In this document: positions 25,690-33,261 of the stretch, piece by piece
Position numbering within the stretch: position 1 is the stretch's first letter
How the letters are laid out: each line of letters begins with the position of its first letter
NCBI RefSeq assembly: GCF_052065355.1
Contig: NZ_JBQHUF010000002.1
Coordinates: 1-64,000 of the forward strand
DNA: 64,000 nt
Origin: Flavonifractor sp052065355
GTDB taxonomy: Bacteria > Bacillota > Clostridia > Oscillospirales > Oscillospiraceae
Direction of reading: 5' to 3'
The notes under the pieces: model-generated
Seen by the model: the letters and a program-made list of their open reading frames with translations, nothing else
The model's database searches: none
Told to the model about the DNA's origin: nothing
Made by a program: the position numbers and the translations under genes

Positions 25690-26070
25690 ATGAAAACCAT
25701 GAATACTAATCACGTCATGCCCACCATCGAGAACCTGAAGAAGCATCCCATCCACAATTATGGCAAGCTGGAGACCGATACCGGTCGAGTAATCTCCGGG
25801 AATATTAAATCCTACCGGCGGAAAAACGGCAGCTGCCAGATTGTGTTCGAGATGATGCTGGCCGGCAACCACATCAAGGAGATGGAGCTTTACGTCAAGG
25901 ATGAGCAGGAATGGTTTGCTGCCAAGCAGATGCTCCTGAGCGGCCAGCCCCTGACGGTGGATTACTGCCTGCGCTACGACCAGTACCTCCATCCGTATGG
26001 GGTTCAGACCGAGCGGAAGTTCTGGTTCATTAGCAGCGTAGACGCCATCCATCCGGTGGCCGCTGCGTAA
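25690..26070 (+). CDS. uncharacterised 126-residue protein
   Basis: Starts MKTMNTNHVMPTIENLKKHP; a compact alpha/beta sequence without signal peptide or membrane helix. ATG 25690 has AAAGGAG about 9 bases upstream. It contains YGKLETDTGRVISGNIKSYRR and may be a small OB-fold or regulatory protein, but I do not recognise it. It starts the second part of the plasmid-like block, 142 bases before the SSB gene. Confidence 0.65.
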   Translation: MKTMNTNHVMPTIENLKKHPIHNYGKLETDTGRVISGNIKSYRRKNGSCQIVFEMMLAGNHIKEMELYVKDEQEWFAAKQMLLSGQPLTVDYCLRYDQYLHPYGVQTERKFWFISSVDAIHPVAAA

Positions 26071-26212
26071 GCGCTGAGACATACGGAACAGAAAGGAGAT
26101 GATACCGCCGCCGCCGGGGTGGAAGAGCACCGCCCCGGCGCACAACGGCAGAGCGCCGTAGTCCCATGTAACCGATAAATTCTGACATGATCATAGAAAA
26201 GGAGTAATTCTT

Positions 26213-26620
26213 ATGCCCAGTATGAACATCTGCAATTATGGAGTGGCTATCGGCCGTCTGGTGCGCCCGCCCAAGATTTACGAGAACAGAGACGGCTCCC
26301 ATAAAGTTCGCTATACGCTGGCGGTCAGACGGGACTTTGTAAACCGGGAGGGGAAGCGGGACGCCGACTTCATAGATTTGGAGACCTTCCTTCCCGCCAG
26401 CAACCCTCCGGAGCAATCCATTTACAGCAAGCTGCGGGTGGGTACGCTGCTGGCGGCCCGATATTCCCTCAGCAGCAGTATTTACACCGATGTCAGCGGA
26501 GAGCGCCAGTACAGGCTCAGCCTGCTCACTAAGAGTATCGACTTCATGGAGAGCAGGCGAACCGCTGACGATCGGGATGCCCGCAGCGAACAGAGTGAAG
26601 ATGGCGAGCTGCCCTTTTGA
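26213..26620 (+). CDS. ssb: single-stranded DNA-binding protein
   Basis: 135 residues: an OB fold beginning MNICNYGVAIGRLVRPPKIY and containing VRYTLAVRRDF, then a short tail ending DGELPF, the acidic hydrophobic tip through which SSBs recruit partners. Shorter than a chromosomal SSB (about 160-180) because the linker is brief, typical of mobile-element copies. GGAG precedes ATG 26213. Its place between a helicase block and a TraG-like ATPase fits an element-encoded replication/transfer SSB. Confidence 0.8.
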   Translation: MPSMNICNYGVAIGRLVRPPKIYENRDGSHKVRYTLAVRRDFVNREGKRDADFIDLETFLPASNPPEQSIYSKLRVGTLLAARYSLSSSIYTDVSGERQYRLSLLTKSIDFMESRRTADDRDARSEQSEDGELPF

Positions 26621-26657
26621 GGCCGAAACCACCGATTCAGAAAAGGAGATGATTTGT

Positions 26658-27941
26658 ATGGAACGCAATTCCACCCGTATTCTGGCCAAGGACGTATACA
26701 TCGACAATAATACCCGGGTCACCGGGAACAACAACAACGACCTGATTATCGGCCCGTCAGGGGCCGGGAAGACCCGGGGCTATGTGATTCCCAATATCCT
26801 TCAGGCCGAAGGCAGTCTGGTGGTCACTGACACCAAGGGCAACCTCTGCCGGCAGTTCCAGCCCTATCTGGAGTCTAGAGGCTACCAGGTCATAGAGCTA
26901 AACTTTGCCCGGATGGACCGGAACACCTGGGGCTATAACCCTCTGGCGGCCATCCGGTACGACCGCCGACGCGGGCAGTACAACGAACAGGATATCATCG
27001 CCCTGTCCGCTGTCATCGCGCCGGTACTCACCAGGGACGACCCCTTCTGGGACCAGTCGGCCCAGATTTACCTCCAGGCCCTGGTGGGCTATGTGCTGGA
27101 GTGCCTGCCGGTCCAGGAGCGCAACCTGAGCTCGGTATGCAGGCTCAGTGGCCTGATTGGCAGCATCACCCTGGACCAGCTGTTCCGGGAGCTGAGCGAG
27201 CTGAAGCCGGACTGCTTCGCCGTGTCTCGCTACCGCAGCATGATGACCACCCGTTCCGCCAATCGGACCGACGCCTGTATCCGGGCCTTCCTGGACCGGC
27301 ACCTGCTTCCCCTCAGCTACGACGCGGTGAGCCGGATGTTTTCCAATCAGCGGCAGGTCAGCCTGGAGGGCATCGGCATGCGGAAGACCGCCGTATTCCT
27401 CACCGTTAGCGACACCGACCGCTCCAGCGATCCCCTGGTCAACCTGTTCTACGCCCAGGCATTCCAGAAGCTGGTGGCCCTGGCCGACCGGTCGTCTGGC
27501 TCCCGGCTGCCCGTGCCGGTGCGCTTCATTCTGGATGACTTCGCCACGAATACCATCATACCCAATTTCGACAGCCTGATTTCCGTCATTCGGTCCCGGG
27601 AGCTGTCGGTGAGCCTGGTCATCCAGAGCCTGTCCCAGCTGGAGAGCCTCTATGGCCGGGCGAAGAGCCAGACCATCATCAACAACTGCGACAACTGGCT
27701 CTATCTGGGCGGCCTGGACCTCCAGACGGCCCAGGAAATGAGCGTCCGTATGAACCGGACCGTGCAGTCCGTGCTCAACATGTCCCACGAAGACGCGGTG
27801 GTGCTCACCCGGGGCAGACCGCCCCGCCGGTGCGGCAAGTTCCTGCCGGAGGACCACCCGCTCTGGCGGGCGGCCCAGTCCCGGCGGGCAGCCGCCGAAC
27901 AAGCAGACGAAAGGAGTGTGCCCTATGAGCAAGCAGTGTAA
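26658..27941 (+). CDS. VirD4/TraG-type coupling ATPase without membrane domain
   Basis: 427 residues beginning directly at the NTPase: LIIGPSGAGKTRGYVIPN (Walker A about residue 33), SLVVTDTKGNL (about 56), FILDDFATNTIIPNF (Walker B region) and SLVIQSLSQLESLYG, all characteristic of T4SS coupling proteins. Full-length VirD4/TraG proteins carry N-terminal transmembrane helices and are often over 550 residues; here none is visible, so it may be a soluble TraG-like protein or a shortened one. ATG 26658 has AAAAGGAG upstream. Coupling proteins move relaxase-DNA complexes to the secretion channel; no relaxase or channel gene lies in the window. Confidence 0.82.
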   Translation: MERNSTRILAKDVYIDNNTRVTGNNNNDLIIGPSGAGKTRGYVIPNILQAEGSLVVTDTKGNLCRQFQPYLESRGYQVIELNFARMDRNTWGYNPLAAIRYDRRRGQYNEQDIIALSAVIAPVLTRDDPFWDQSAQIYLQALVGYVLECLPVQERNLSSVCRLSGLIGSITLDQLFRELSELKPDCFAVSRYRSMMTTRSANRTDACIRAFLDRHLLPLSYDAVSRMFSNQRQVSLEGIGMRKTAVFLTVSDTDRSSDPLVNLFYAQAFQKLVALADRSSGSRLPVPVRFILDDFATNTIIPNFDSLISVIRSRELSVSLVIQSLSQLESLYGRAKSQTIINNCDNWLYLGGLDLQTAQEMSVRMNRTVQSVLNMSHEDAVVLTRGRPPRRCGKFLPEDHPLWRAAQSRRAAAEQADERSVPYEQAV

Positions 27942-28296
27942 AGAAGAATTCAGAGCCCGGCCGCCCTTAGACTTGCGGCTGGCCCGGCTGAAAGGCGGCC
28001 TGGTCAGCGACAACAGGGTAGTTGACGCCAAGCTGGCCCGCATCAGCGGCTTTCCCCTGTCCCAGTGGTTCGGGGAATATCCGGAGCGCCTGGAGCAGCT
28101 GCGCCGGACCCTGCCGGAGATCACGGAAGACATGACCTTCGGCCAGGCCGCCGCCCTGCTCTGGAGAGGGCGAAAGACCGAGCGCTGGCGGCAGTGGCAG
28201 CAGAATATGTGGCTGCTCCTGGCTCCGCTGCTGGATATCGACTCCCGTATGGTAAAACGCAACGATGGAGGTGCAGTCTATTGGGGAAGCAGATGA
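27925..28296 (+). CDS. uncharacterised 123-residue protein
   Basis: Overlaps the end of the TraG-like gene by 17 bases with AAAGGAG before ATG 27925, so it is translationally coupled. Basic, helical, tryptophan-rich near its C-terminus (RWRQWQQNMWLLLAPLLD). No family recognised. It overlaps the next gene too, showing one transcript through 30091. Confidence 0.6.
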   Translation: MSKQCKEEFRARPPLDLRLARLKGGLVSDNRVVDAKLARISGFPLSQWFGEYPERLEQLRRTLPEITEDMTFGQAAALLWRGRKTERWRQWQQNMWLLLAPLLDIDSRMVKRNDGGAVYWGSR

Positions 28297-28805
28297 TCCC
28301 GCTCTCTCTGGAGCGGCGCCTGGAAGGGTCCGGTCAGAAGACCGGACTGCGGAGCAATCCGCCCGACCGGCCCTTCTGGATTCCAGAAGAAAATCCGCTG
28401 CTGCAGGCCTGGAATATGACCCTGAACGAATATTGCCAGGCGGTCCAGCGCACCACCGGTCTGCAGATGCGCCATGCCTGTCAGGAGACCTTCTCCGAAA
28501 TTTGGTCGGATTTGGACGAACTGGACTGGAACGTGGACCTTATCTGCCTGCTGGGGAATGCCTACCGGCTGCTCCACGCGGACAACTGCCAGTCCGACGC
28601 CGGGGTCGGAGACATAGCCGAACCCGATCCGTCCCTGGTGTGGGTCCGGTGGAATATAGACCCCATAGAGACCCGCGGGACGCTGGTTGACAGAAATGAG
28701 CTGGCCAGCGCACTGGCGTGCCTGCTGTTTATGCCCTTTGCCCGAATGGAAGAAAGAAAAAACAACGAGAGGGGAAAAATCCCCGGAAAGGACGGTAACG
28801 TATGA
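28293..28805 (+). CDS. uncharacterised 170-residue protein
   Basis: Acidic soluble protein starting MIPLSLERRLEGSG, with FWIPEENPLLQAWNMTLNEYCQ and LDELDWNVDLICLLGNAYRLLH. No known family. ATG 28293 is used; TTG 28281 with GGAGG about 9 bases upstream is an equally possible start. It overlaps genes on both sides (4 bases with the ClpP-like gene). Confidence 0.55.
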   Translation: MIPLSLERRLEGSGQKTGLRSNPPDRPFWIPEENPLLQAWNMTLNEYCQAVQRTTGLQMRHACQETFSEIWSDLDELDWNVDLICLLGNAYRLLHADNCQSDAGVGDIAEPDPSLVWVRWNIDPIETRGTLVDRNELASALACLLFMPFARMEERKNNERGKIPGKDGNV

Positions 28806-29404
28806 ATATGCCCAACATTCTCATGGAGACCAGCTACGGCTACTCCAGCTGCCGCATCGAGGACAGCCTGATGCAGCGGCGAGCTGTGCTCTGCTTCGGG
28901 GCCATCACCCCGGAGCAGGCCGACAGCCTCATTCTCCAGTTGCTCTACCTGAGCACCCAGTCGGACCAGGAAATCACCCTGTACATCCATAGTCCCGGCG
29001 GGGAGGTAAACAGCGGCTTTGCCATCTACGACGCCATGAAGCTGCTGGGCTGTCCCATCCGCACTGTGTGCGTAGGCAACGCCAGCAGCATGGCTGCCCT
29101 CCTCTTCGCTGCGGGAGATACCCGCTGCATCCTGCCTCACGGCCAGGTCATGATTCATGACCCCCTGGTGCAGCAGGTCAGCGGCAGCACCATGAAAATT
29201 AAGGACTGTGCCGACTCTCTCCTGCGCATCCGCACCGAAATGGCACATATCCTGTCCAACCGTACCGGCCGGACGGTGGAAGAGATTCTGGAAAAGACGG
29301 AGCAGGAGACCACCTTCAACGCCCGCGAGGCGGTGGAGTTCGGCCTGGCCGACCAGATTCTCACCGACTTTTCCGGCCTGCCCCGGCCGGAAGGCGTAAA
29401 CTGA
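28802..29404 (+). CDS. ClpP-like protein with altered catalytic triad
   Basis: 200 residues with the ClpP fold signature: ITLYIHSPGG (58-67), catalytic-Ser region GNASSMAALL (Ser96) and LPHGQVMIHDPL (His119). Where canonical ClpP has its Asp (E. coli precursor Asp185, in RDRF), this protein reads ETTF, so the position is Thr170. Ser and His are kept. It may use another acid or be inactive like ClpR-type subunits. ClpP works as a tetradecameric chamber with AAA+ unfoldases; none is encoded nearby. It lies inside a plasmid-like gene block and overlaps the preceding gene by four bases, pointing to an element-specific role. Confidence 0.85.
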   Translation: MNMPNILMETSYGYSSCRIEDSLMQRRAVLCFGAITPEQADSLILQLLYLSTQSDQEITLYIHSPGGEVNSGFAIYDAMKLLGCPIRTVCVGNASSMAALLFAAGDTRCILPHGQVMIHDPLVQQVSGSTMKIKDCADSLLRIRTEMAHILSNRTGRTVEEILEKTEQETTFNAREAVEFGLADQILTDFSGLPRPEGVN

Positions 29405-29428
29405 CTGACAGAAAGGATGGAATGCAAC

Positions 29429-30091
29429 ATGAATACTACCTATCAGTTCCGTGACCAGACCCTGGACCGGAGCCAGACTGCCAGCCGTTTGAAGGCCCTG
29501 GCTTTGGACGGCCTCCGGCAGCAGTATCCGGACCAGGCAGACCGGCTGGCGCCCCGCCTGTGCGGGGAGCTGGCCGCCGTGGAGGAGGACCCGGTCCTTT
29601 TGCAGCGCCTGGTAGCCCTGTGGGACCTGGCTCGGTACGCCAAGGTCCACAATATCTGTACCGCGCCAGGCAGTTACGAGCTGTCTGCCAGCCTGATGGC
29701 CTGCTGCCTGGGTATCAGCCAGCCGGACCCGGACCGGGATGCTTCAGTCTTCCAGCTGCCGCCGGACAAGCTAAGCCTTGAGGATTTGCAGCTGGAGATT
29801 CCTGCCGGTGGATGGCCGGAACTGACTTGTTACCTGAAGCTGTTCTATCCGCAGCTCCGGCCGGAGATGGTTATGGTCCAGAGCGAGTCCCTCCCTCAGC
29901 AGCCTGGTCCGCCGGAGGGAGATGAAAGACGCTACGCTGTGGCGTGGATGGTGGAGCTCAGGCGAAGGTTGGAGCGGATCTATGAGCAGATGCCGGAAGA
30001 TTTCAACAGTGTGAACTTTGAGTACTGGATGGAACGGTGCATGGACCTGAGTGAGCAGATCGGCATGCTGGAGCGGCTCCTCTATGGTTGA
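29429..30091 (+). CDS. uncharacterised protein with a polymerase-like motif
   Basis: 220 residues, no signal or membrane helix. The stretch LARYAKVHNICTAPGSYELSASLMACCLGI (60-90) weakly recalls the alpha-subunit region of C-family DNA polymerases (GxGRGSAxxSLVxYxLGI), but the key residues are largely changed and the protein is far too short, so the likeness may be chance. ATG 29429 is preferred over 29417. Last gene of the block, followed by a strong terminator. Confidence 0.6.
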   Translation: MNTTYQFRDQTLDRSQTASRLKALALDGLRQQYPDQADRLAPRLCGELAAVEEDPVLLQRLVALWDLARYAKVHNICTAPGSYELSASLMACCLGISQPDPDRDASVFQLPPDKLSLEDLQLEIPAGGWPELTCYLKLFYPQLRPEMVMVQSESLPQQPGPPEGDERRYAVAWMVELRRRLERIYEQMPEDFNSVNFEYWMERCMDLSEQIGMLERLLYG

Positions 30092-30100
30092 AGCAGAGAA

Positions 30101-30149
30101 AAAGCCTGAGCAGGCGCCTTGTGGCGTCCGCTCAGGCTTTCTTTTTTTA
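30101..30149. terminator. terminator at end of plasmid-like block
   Basis: AAAGCCTGAGC (30101-30111) pairs with GCTCAGGCTTT (30130-30140), followed by CTTTTTTT. It also abuts the glpK stop on the other strand and could serve both convergent units. Confidence 0.85.
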
Positions 30150-31631
30150 GCAAATCCAGCCCCGGCAGCGGCCCACCGCCCGGTGCCAGTCTGCCAGCAG
30201 CTTTTCCCGGCTGCCGGAGTCCATGGCCGGGGCAAAGGTGGTGTCACACCGCCACAGGCGGGAGAGCTCTGACCGGTCTTTCCACACCCCGGTTGCCAAG
30301 CCCGCCAGATAGGCGGCCCCCAGGGCGGTGGTCTCCCGAATGGCGGGACGGAGGACCTGACGGTCCAGGATGTCCGCCTGGAACTGCATCAAGAACACGT
30401 CCCGGCTGGCGCCGCCGTCGGCCTTCAGCTGGGTGAGGGGCACGCCGGTGTCTCCCTCCATGGCGTGGACCAGGTCGGCCACCTGATAGGCGATGGATTC
30501 CTGGGCCGCCCGGATGATGTGCTCCCGCTTGGTGCCACGGGTCAGGCCTACCAGCACCCCTCGGGCGTACATGTCCCAGTAGGGGGCGCCCAGGCCGGTG
30601 AAGGCGGGCACCAGATAGACCCCGCCGTTGTCGGGCACCTTTTGGGCGTAGTACTCCGCGTCCCGGCTGTCGGTGAAGAAGCGCATCTCGTCCCGCAGCC
30701 ACTGGATCACCGCGCCGCCTACGAACACAGAGCCCTCCAGGGCGTACTGCACCTTGCCGCCCAGCCCCACCGCGATGGTGGTCAGCAGGCCGTTGGCGCT
30801 GTCGCAAGGCTTTTCCCCGGTGTTCATCAGCAGGAAGCAGCCGGTACCGTAGGTGTTCTTGGCGTCCCCGGGAGAGAAGCAGCCCTGGCCGAACAGGGCC
30901 GCCTGCTGGTCCCCGGCGATGCCGGCGATGGGGATCTGCGCCCCCTGGATATCGGTGTAGCCGTAGATCTCACTGGAGGAGCACACCTTTGGCAGCATGG
31001 CCCGGGGAATGTCCAGGGCTTCCAGCAGAGCGTCGTCCCAGTCCAGCTTCTTGATGTCGTAGAGCATGGTGCGGGAGGCGTTGGTCACGTCAGTGGCGTG
31101 GACCGCCCCGCCGGTGAGCTTCCACAGCAGCCAGCAGTCTACCGTGCCGAAGAGGATCTCGCCCCGGCGGGCTTTCTCCCTGGCACCCTCTACGTGGTCC
31201 AGAATCCAGGCGATCTTGGTGGCGGAGAAGTAGGCGTCTGGAATAAGACCGGTGGTCTTACGGATGTGGTCCTCCAGCCCATCAGTGCGGAGCTTGTCCA
31301 CCATGTCCGCCGTCCGGCGGCACTGCCAAACGATGGCGTTGTAGATGGGCCGGCCGGTCTCCTTATCCCACAGAATGGTGGTCTCCCGCTGGTTGGTGAT
31401 GCCGATGGCGGCGATGTCCGCCGGCTCCACACCTGACTGGGCGATGACCTCCATCATCACCCCGTACTGGGAGGACCAAATCTCCATGGGGTCGTGCTCC
31501 ACCCAGCCCTCCCTGGGGTAGAGCTGGGTGAACTCCTTCTGGGCCACGCCCAGGATGTTCTGCTCCCGGTCAAAGAGAATGGCTCGGGAGCTGGTGGTGC
31601 CCTGATCCAGGGCCAGAATGTAATTGGCCAT
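30147..31631 (-). CDS. glpK: glycerol kinase
   Basis: 494 residues, standard FGGY-family length. N-terminal ATPase-fold motif YILALDQGTTSSRAILFD, the glycerol-binding region GWVEHDPMEIW, QRETT and the C-terminal KADGGASRD. It phosphorylates glycerol to glycerol-3-phosphate in the cytoplasm. Last gene of the operon glpP, flavoprotein, flavoprotein, DUF1667, glpK; the start is 29 bases after the DUF1667 stop. No glycerol facilitator is in the window. Confidence 0.97.
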   Translation of the reverse strand: MANYILALDQGTTSSRAILFDREQNILGVAQKEFTQLYPREGWVEHDPMEIWSSQYGVMMEVIAQSGVEPADIAAIGITNQRETTILWDKETGRPIYNAIVWQCRRTADMVDKLRTDGLEDHIRKTTGLIPDAYFSATKIAWILDHVEGAREKARRGEILFGTVDCWLLWKLTGGAVHATDVTNASRTMLYDIKKLDWDDALLEALDIPRAMLPKVCSSSEIYGYTDIQGAQIPIAGIAGDQQAALFGQGCFSPGDAKNTYGTGCFLLMNTGEKPCDSANGLLTTIAVGLGGKVQYALEGSVFVGGAVIQWLRDEMRFFTDSRDAEYYAQKVPDNGGVYLVPAFTGLGAPYWDMYARGVLVGLTRGTKREHIIRAAQESIAYQVADLVHAMEGDTGVPLTQLKADGGASRDVFLMQFQADILDRQVLRPAIRETTALGAAYLAGLATGVWKDRSELSRLWRCDTTFAPAMDSGSREKLLADWHRAVGRCRGWIC

Positions 31632-31660
31632 AATACTGCGCCCCTCTCTTCCGTTCCGCG

Positions 31661-32005
31661 TTACATATTCCGGGTGGCCACAAAATCCACCCCGGTGCCC
31701 CGGACATTTTCCACCACTACCTGGCCCACCCGGACGGGGGCGGTGAGGGTAATGTCGTCCAACAGGGCCATGGCCGCAAAGATCTCCCCCTTGGGGATGG
31801 GACCGTTGGTCTTGACGGGGCAGCGGGGGTAGGCCCCGCCCTCACAGCGGACGGTGGAGGTAACCACCCGAGTGGGGTGGGTCAGCTCCGCCTTGCCGTA
31901 CTCCGCTCCACGAGGGCAGCTGTTGCCAGTGACCGCGTAGTCATGCGCTTCATCCACCTGCAGGTGGCAGCCCTTGGGACAGACGATGCAGATCAGCTCT
32001 TTCAT
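31661..32005 (-). CDS. DUF1667 protein
   Basis: 114 residues with Cys pairs CIVCPKGCHLQ (residues 7-12) and CPRG/C...RCPVK, a small probable metal or Fe-S protein. DUF1667 genes regularly follow GlpA-like and FAD/NAD oxidoreductase genes in Firmicutes glycerol operons, and may complete an anaerobic glycerol-3-phosphate dehydrogenase complex by playing the GlpC-like role. Overlaps the upstream oxidoreductase by four bases. Confidence 0.85.
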   Translation of the reverse strand: MKELICIVCPKGCHLQVDEAHDYAVTGNSCPRGAEYGKAELTHPTRVVTSTVRCEGGAYPRCPVKTNGPIPKGEIFAAMALLDDITLTAPVRVGQVVVENVRGTGVDFVATRNM

Positions 32006-33261
32006 TTGGCCTCCACCTCCTCAATGGATACGGTCAGGGTGCCGCTGGCCCCGTCCAGCAGCTTGCGGGGCAGCAGGATGTGCTCCATTTCGCCGGGAGC
32101 CAGATAGTCCCTGGAAAAGGCGGCGATCTGTGCGCCGTTGGAGGTGACCTTGATGCGGCTGGGGCCGCACACCCGGTTTACCCGGAAAAACAGGTCGCAG
32201 GCCTTTTCCACCCGGCCCGGCCGGATGTGCTGGGGGACGGTATAGGATACCCCGTCCCCGTTGACGATCTCCAGAGCAGAATCGGTTTCGCCCTCCCCCT
32301 CCAGCACGTACCGGGCGGCTGACTTTCCCGCCCGCTGACTCTCGGCGGTGACGAAGTCCACCAGATCGTGGACATGAGCCACATTGCCCGAGGCGAACAC
32401 GCCGGGCAGGGAGGTCTCCATATTCTCCCACACTACCGCTCCGTTGGTCCGGGGATCGATATTGATGCCCGCCTGCCGGGTCAGATCGTTCTCCGGGATC
32501 AGACCCACGGAGAGCAGCAGGGTATCGCAGTCGAATACCATCTCGGTGCCGGGAATGGGCTGGCGGCGGTCGTCCACCTGGGACACCACCACCTGTTCCA
32601 CCCGGTCCACGCCTCTGATGTCGGTGACGGTGTGGGAGAGGTAGAGGGGGATATCGTAGTCGTGGAGGCACTGGACGATGTTCCGGTTCAGGCCGCCGGA
32701 GTAGGGCATCACCTCCACGCAGGCCAGCACCTTGGCTCCCTCCAGGGTCATCCGCCGGGCCATGATGAGGCCGATATCGCCGCTGCCCAGGATGACTACC
32801 CGCCTGCCGGGGAGCCAGCCCTCCATATTTACATACCGCTGGGCGGCCCCGGCGGTAAAGATGCCGGCGGGCCGGGTGCCGGGGATGGCGATGGCACCCC
32901 GGGTCCGCTCCCGGCAGCCCATGGCCAGCAGGATGCTCCTGGCCTCCTCGATGCGGTAGCCGGTGTCCTTGCCCACCATGTGGACCTTCCGGTCAGGGGT
33001 GACCTCCAGAACCATGGTGTCCAGCCGTACCTCTACCCCGGTGTCCCGGAGCATTTCGATAAACCGCCCGGCGTACTCCGGGCCGGTGAGCTCTTCTTTA
33101 AAATAGTGCAGGCCGAAGCCGTTGTGGATGCACTGGTTGAGGATACCACCCAGTTCCTTGTCCCGCTCCACGATGAGAATACGGCGCAGACCCGCCTCCC
33201 ATGCGGCGCAGGCCCCGGCCAGACCGGCCGGGCCGCCGCCGATCACAATGAGGTCATACAT
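32002..33261 (-). CDS. NAD(P)/FAD-dependent oxidoreductase of glycerol operon
   Basis: 419 residues: FAD-binding VIGGGPAGLAGACAAWEAG at the N-terminus, NAD-binding VILGSGDIGLIMARRMTLEG in the middle (about 155-175), and GVFASGNVAHVHDLVDFV near the C-terminal FAD contact. It resembles the NADH-oxidoreductase partner of GlpA-like flavoproteins and would transfer electrons from glycerol-3-phosphate oxidation to pyridine nucleotide. Shares one base with the upstream gene and four with the downstream one, so the three should be made stoichiometrically. Confidence 0.88.
   Translation of the reverse strand: MYDLIVIGGGPAGLAGACAAWEAGLRRILIVERDKELGGILNQCIHNGFGLHYFKEELTGPEYAGRFIEMLRDTGVEVRLDTMVLEVTPDRKVHMVGKDTGYRIEEARSILLAMGCRERTRGAIAIPGTRPAGIFTAGAAQRYVNMEGWLPGRRVVILGSGDIGLIMARRMTLEGAKVLACVEVMPYSGGLNRNIVQCLHDYDIPLYLSHTVTDIRGVDRVEQVVVSQVDDRRQPIPGTEMVFDCDTLLLSVGLIPENDLTRQAGINIDPRTNGAVVWENMETSLPGVFASGNVAHVHDLVDFVTAESQRAGKSAARYVLEGEGETDSALEIVNGDGVSYTVPQHIRPGRVEKACDLFFRVNRVCGPSRIKVTSNGAQIAAFSRDYLAPGEMEHILLPRKLLDGASGTLTVSIEEVEAK

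Noticed and set aside
26099..26161. 20-codon frame MIPPPPGWKSTAPAHNGRAP before ssb
   Set aside because: The ribosome binding site abuts the ATG with no spacing, and the Pro-rich peptide looks like GC-rich noncoding sequence.
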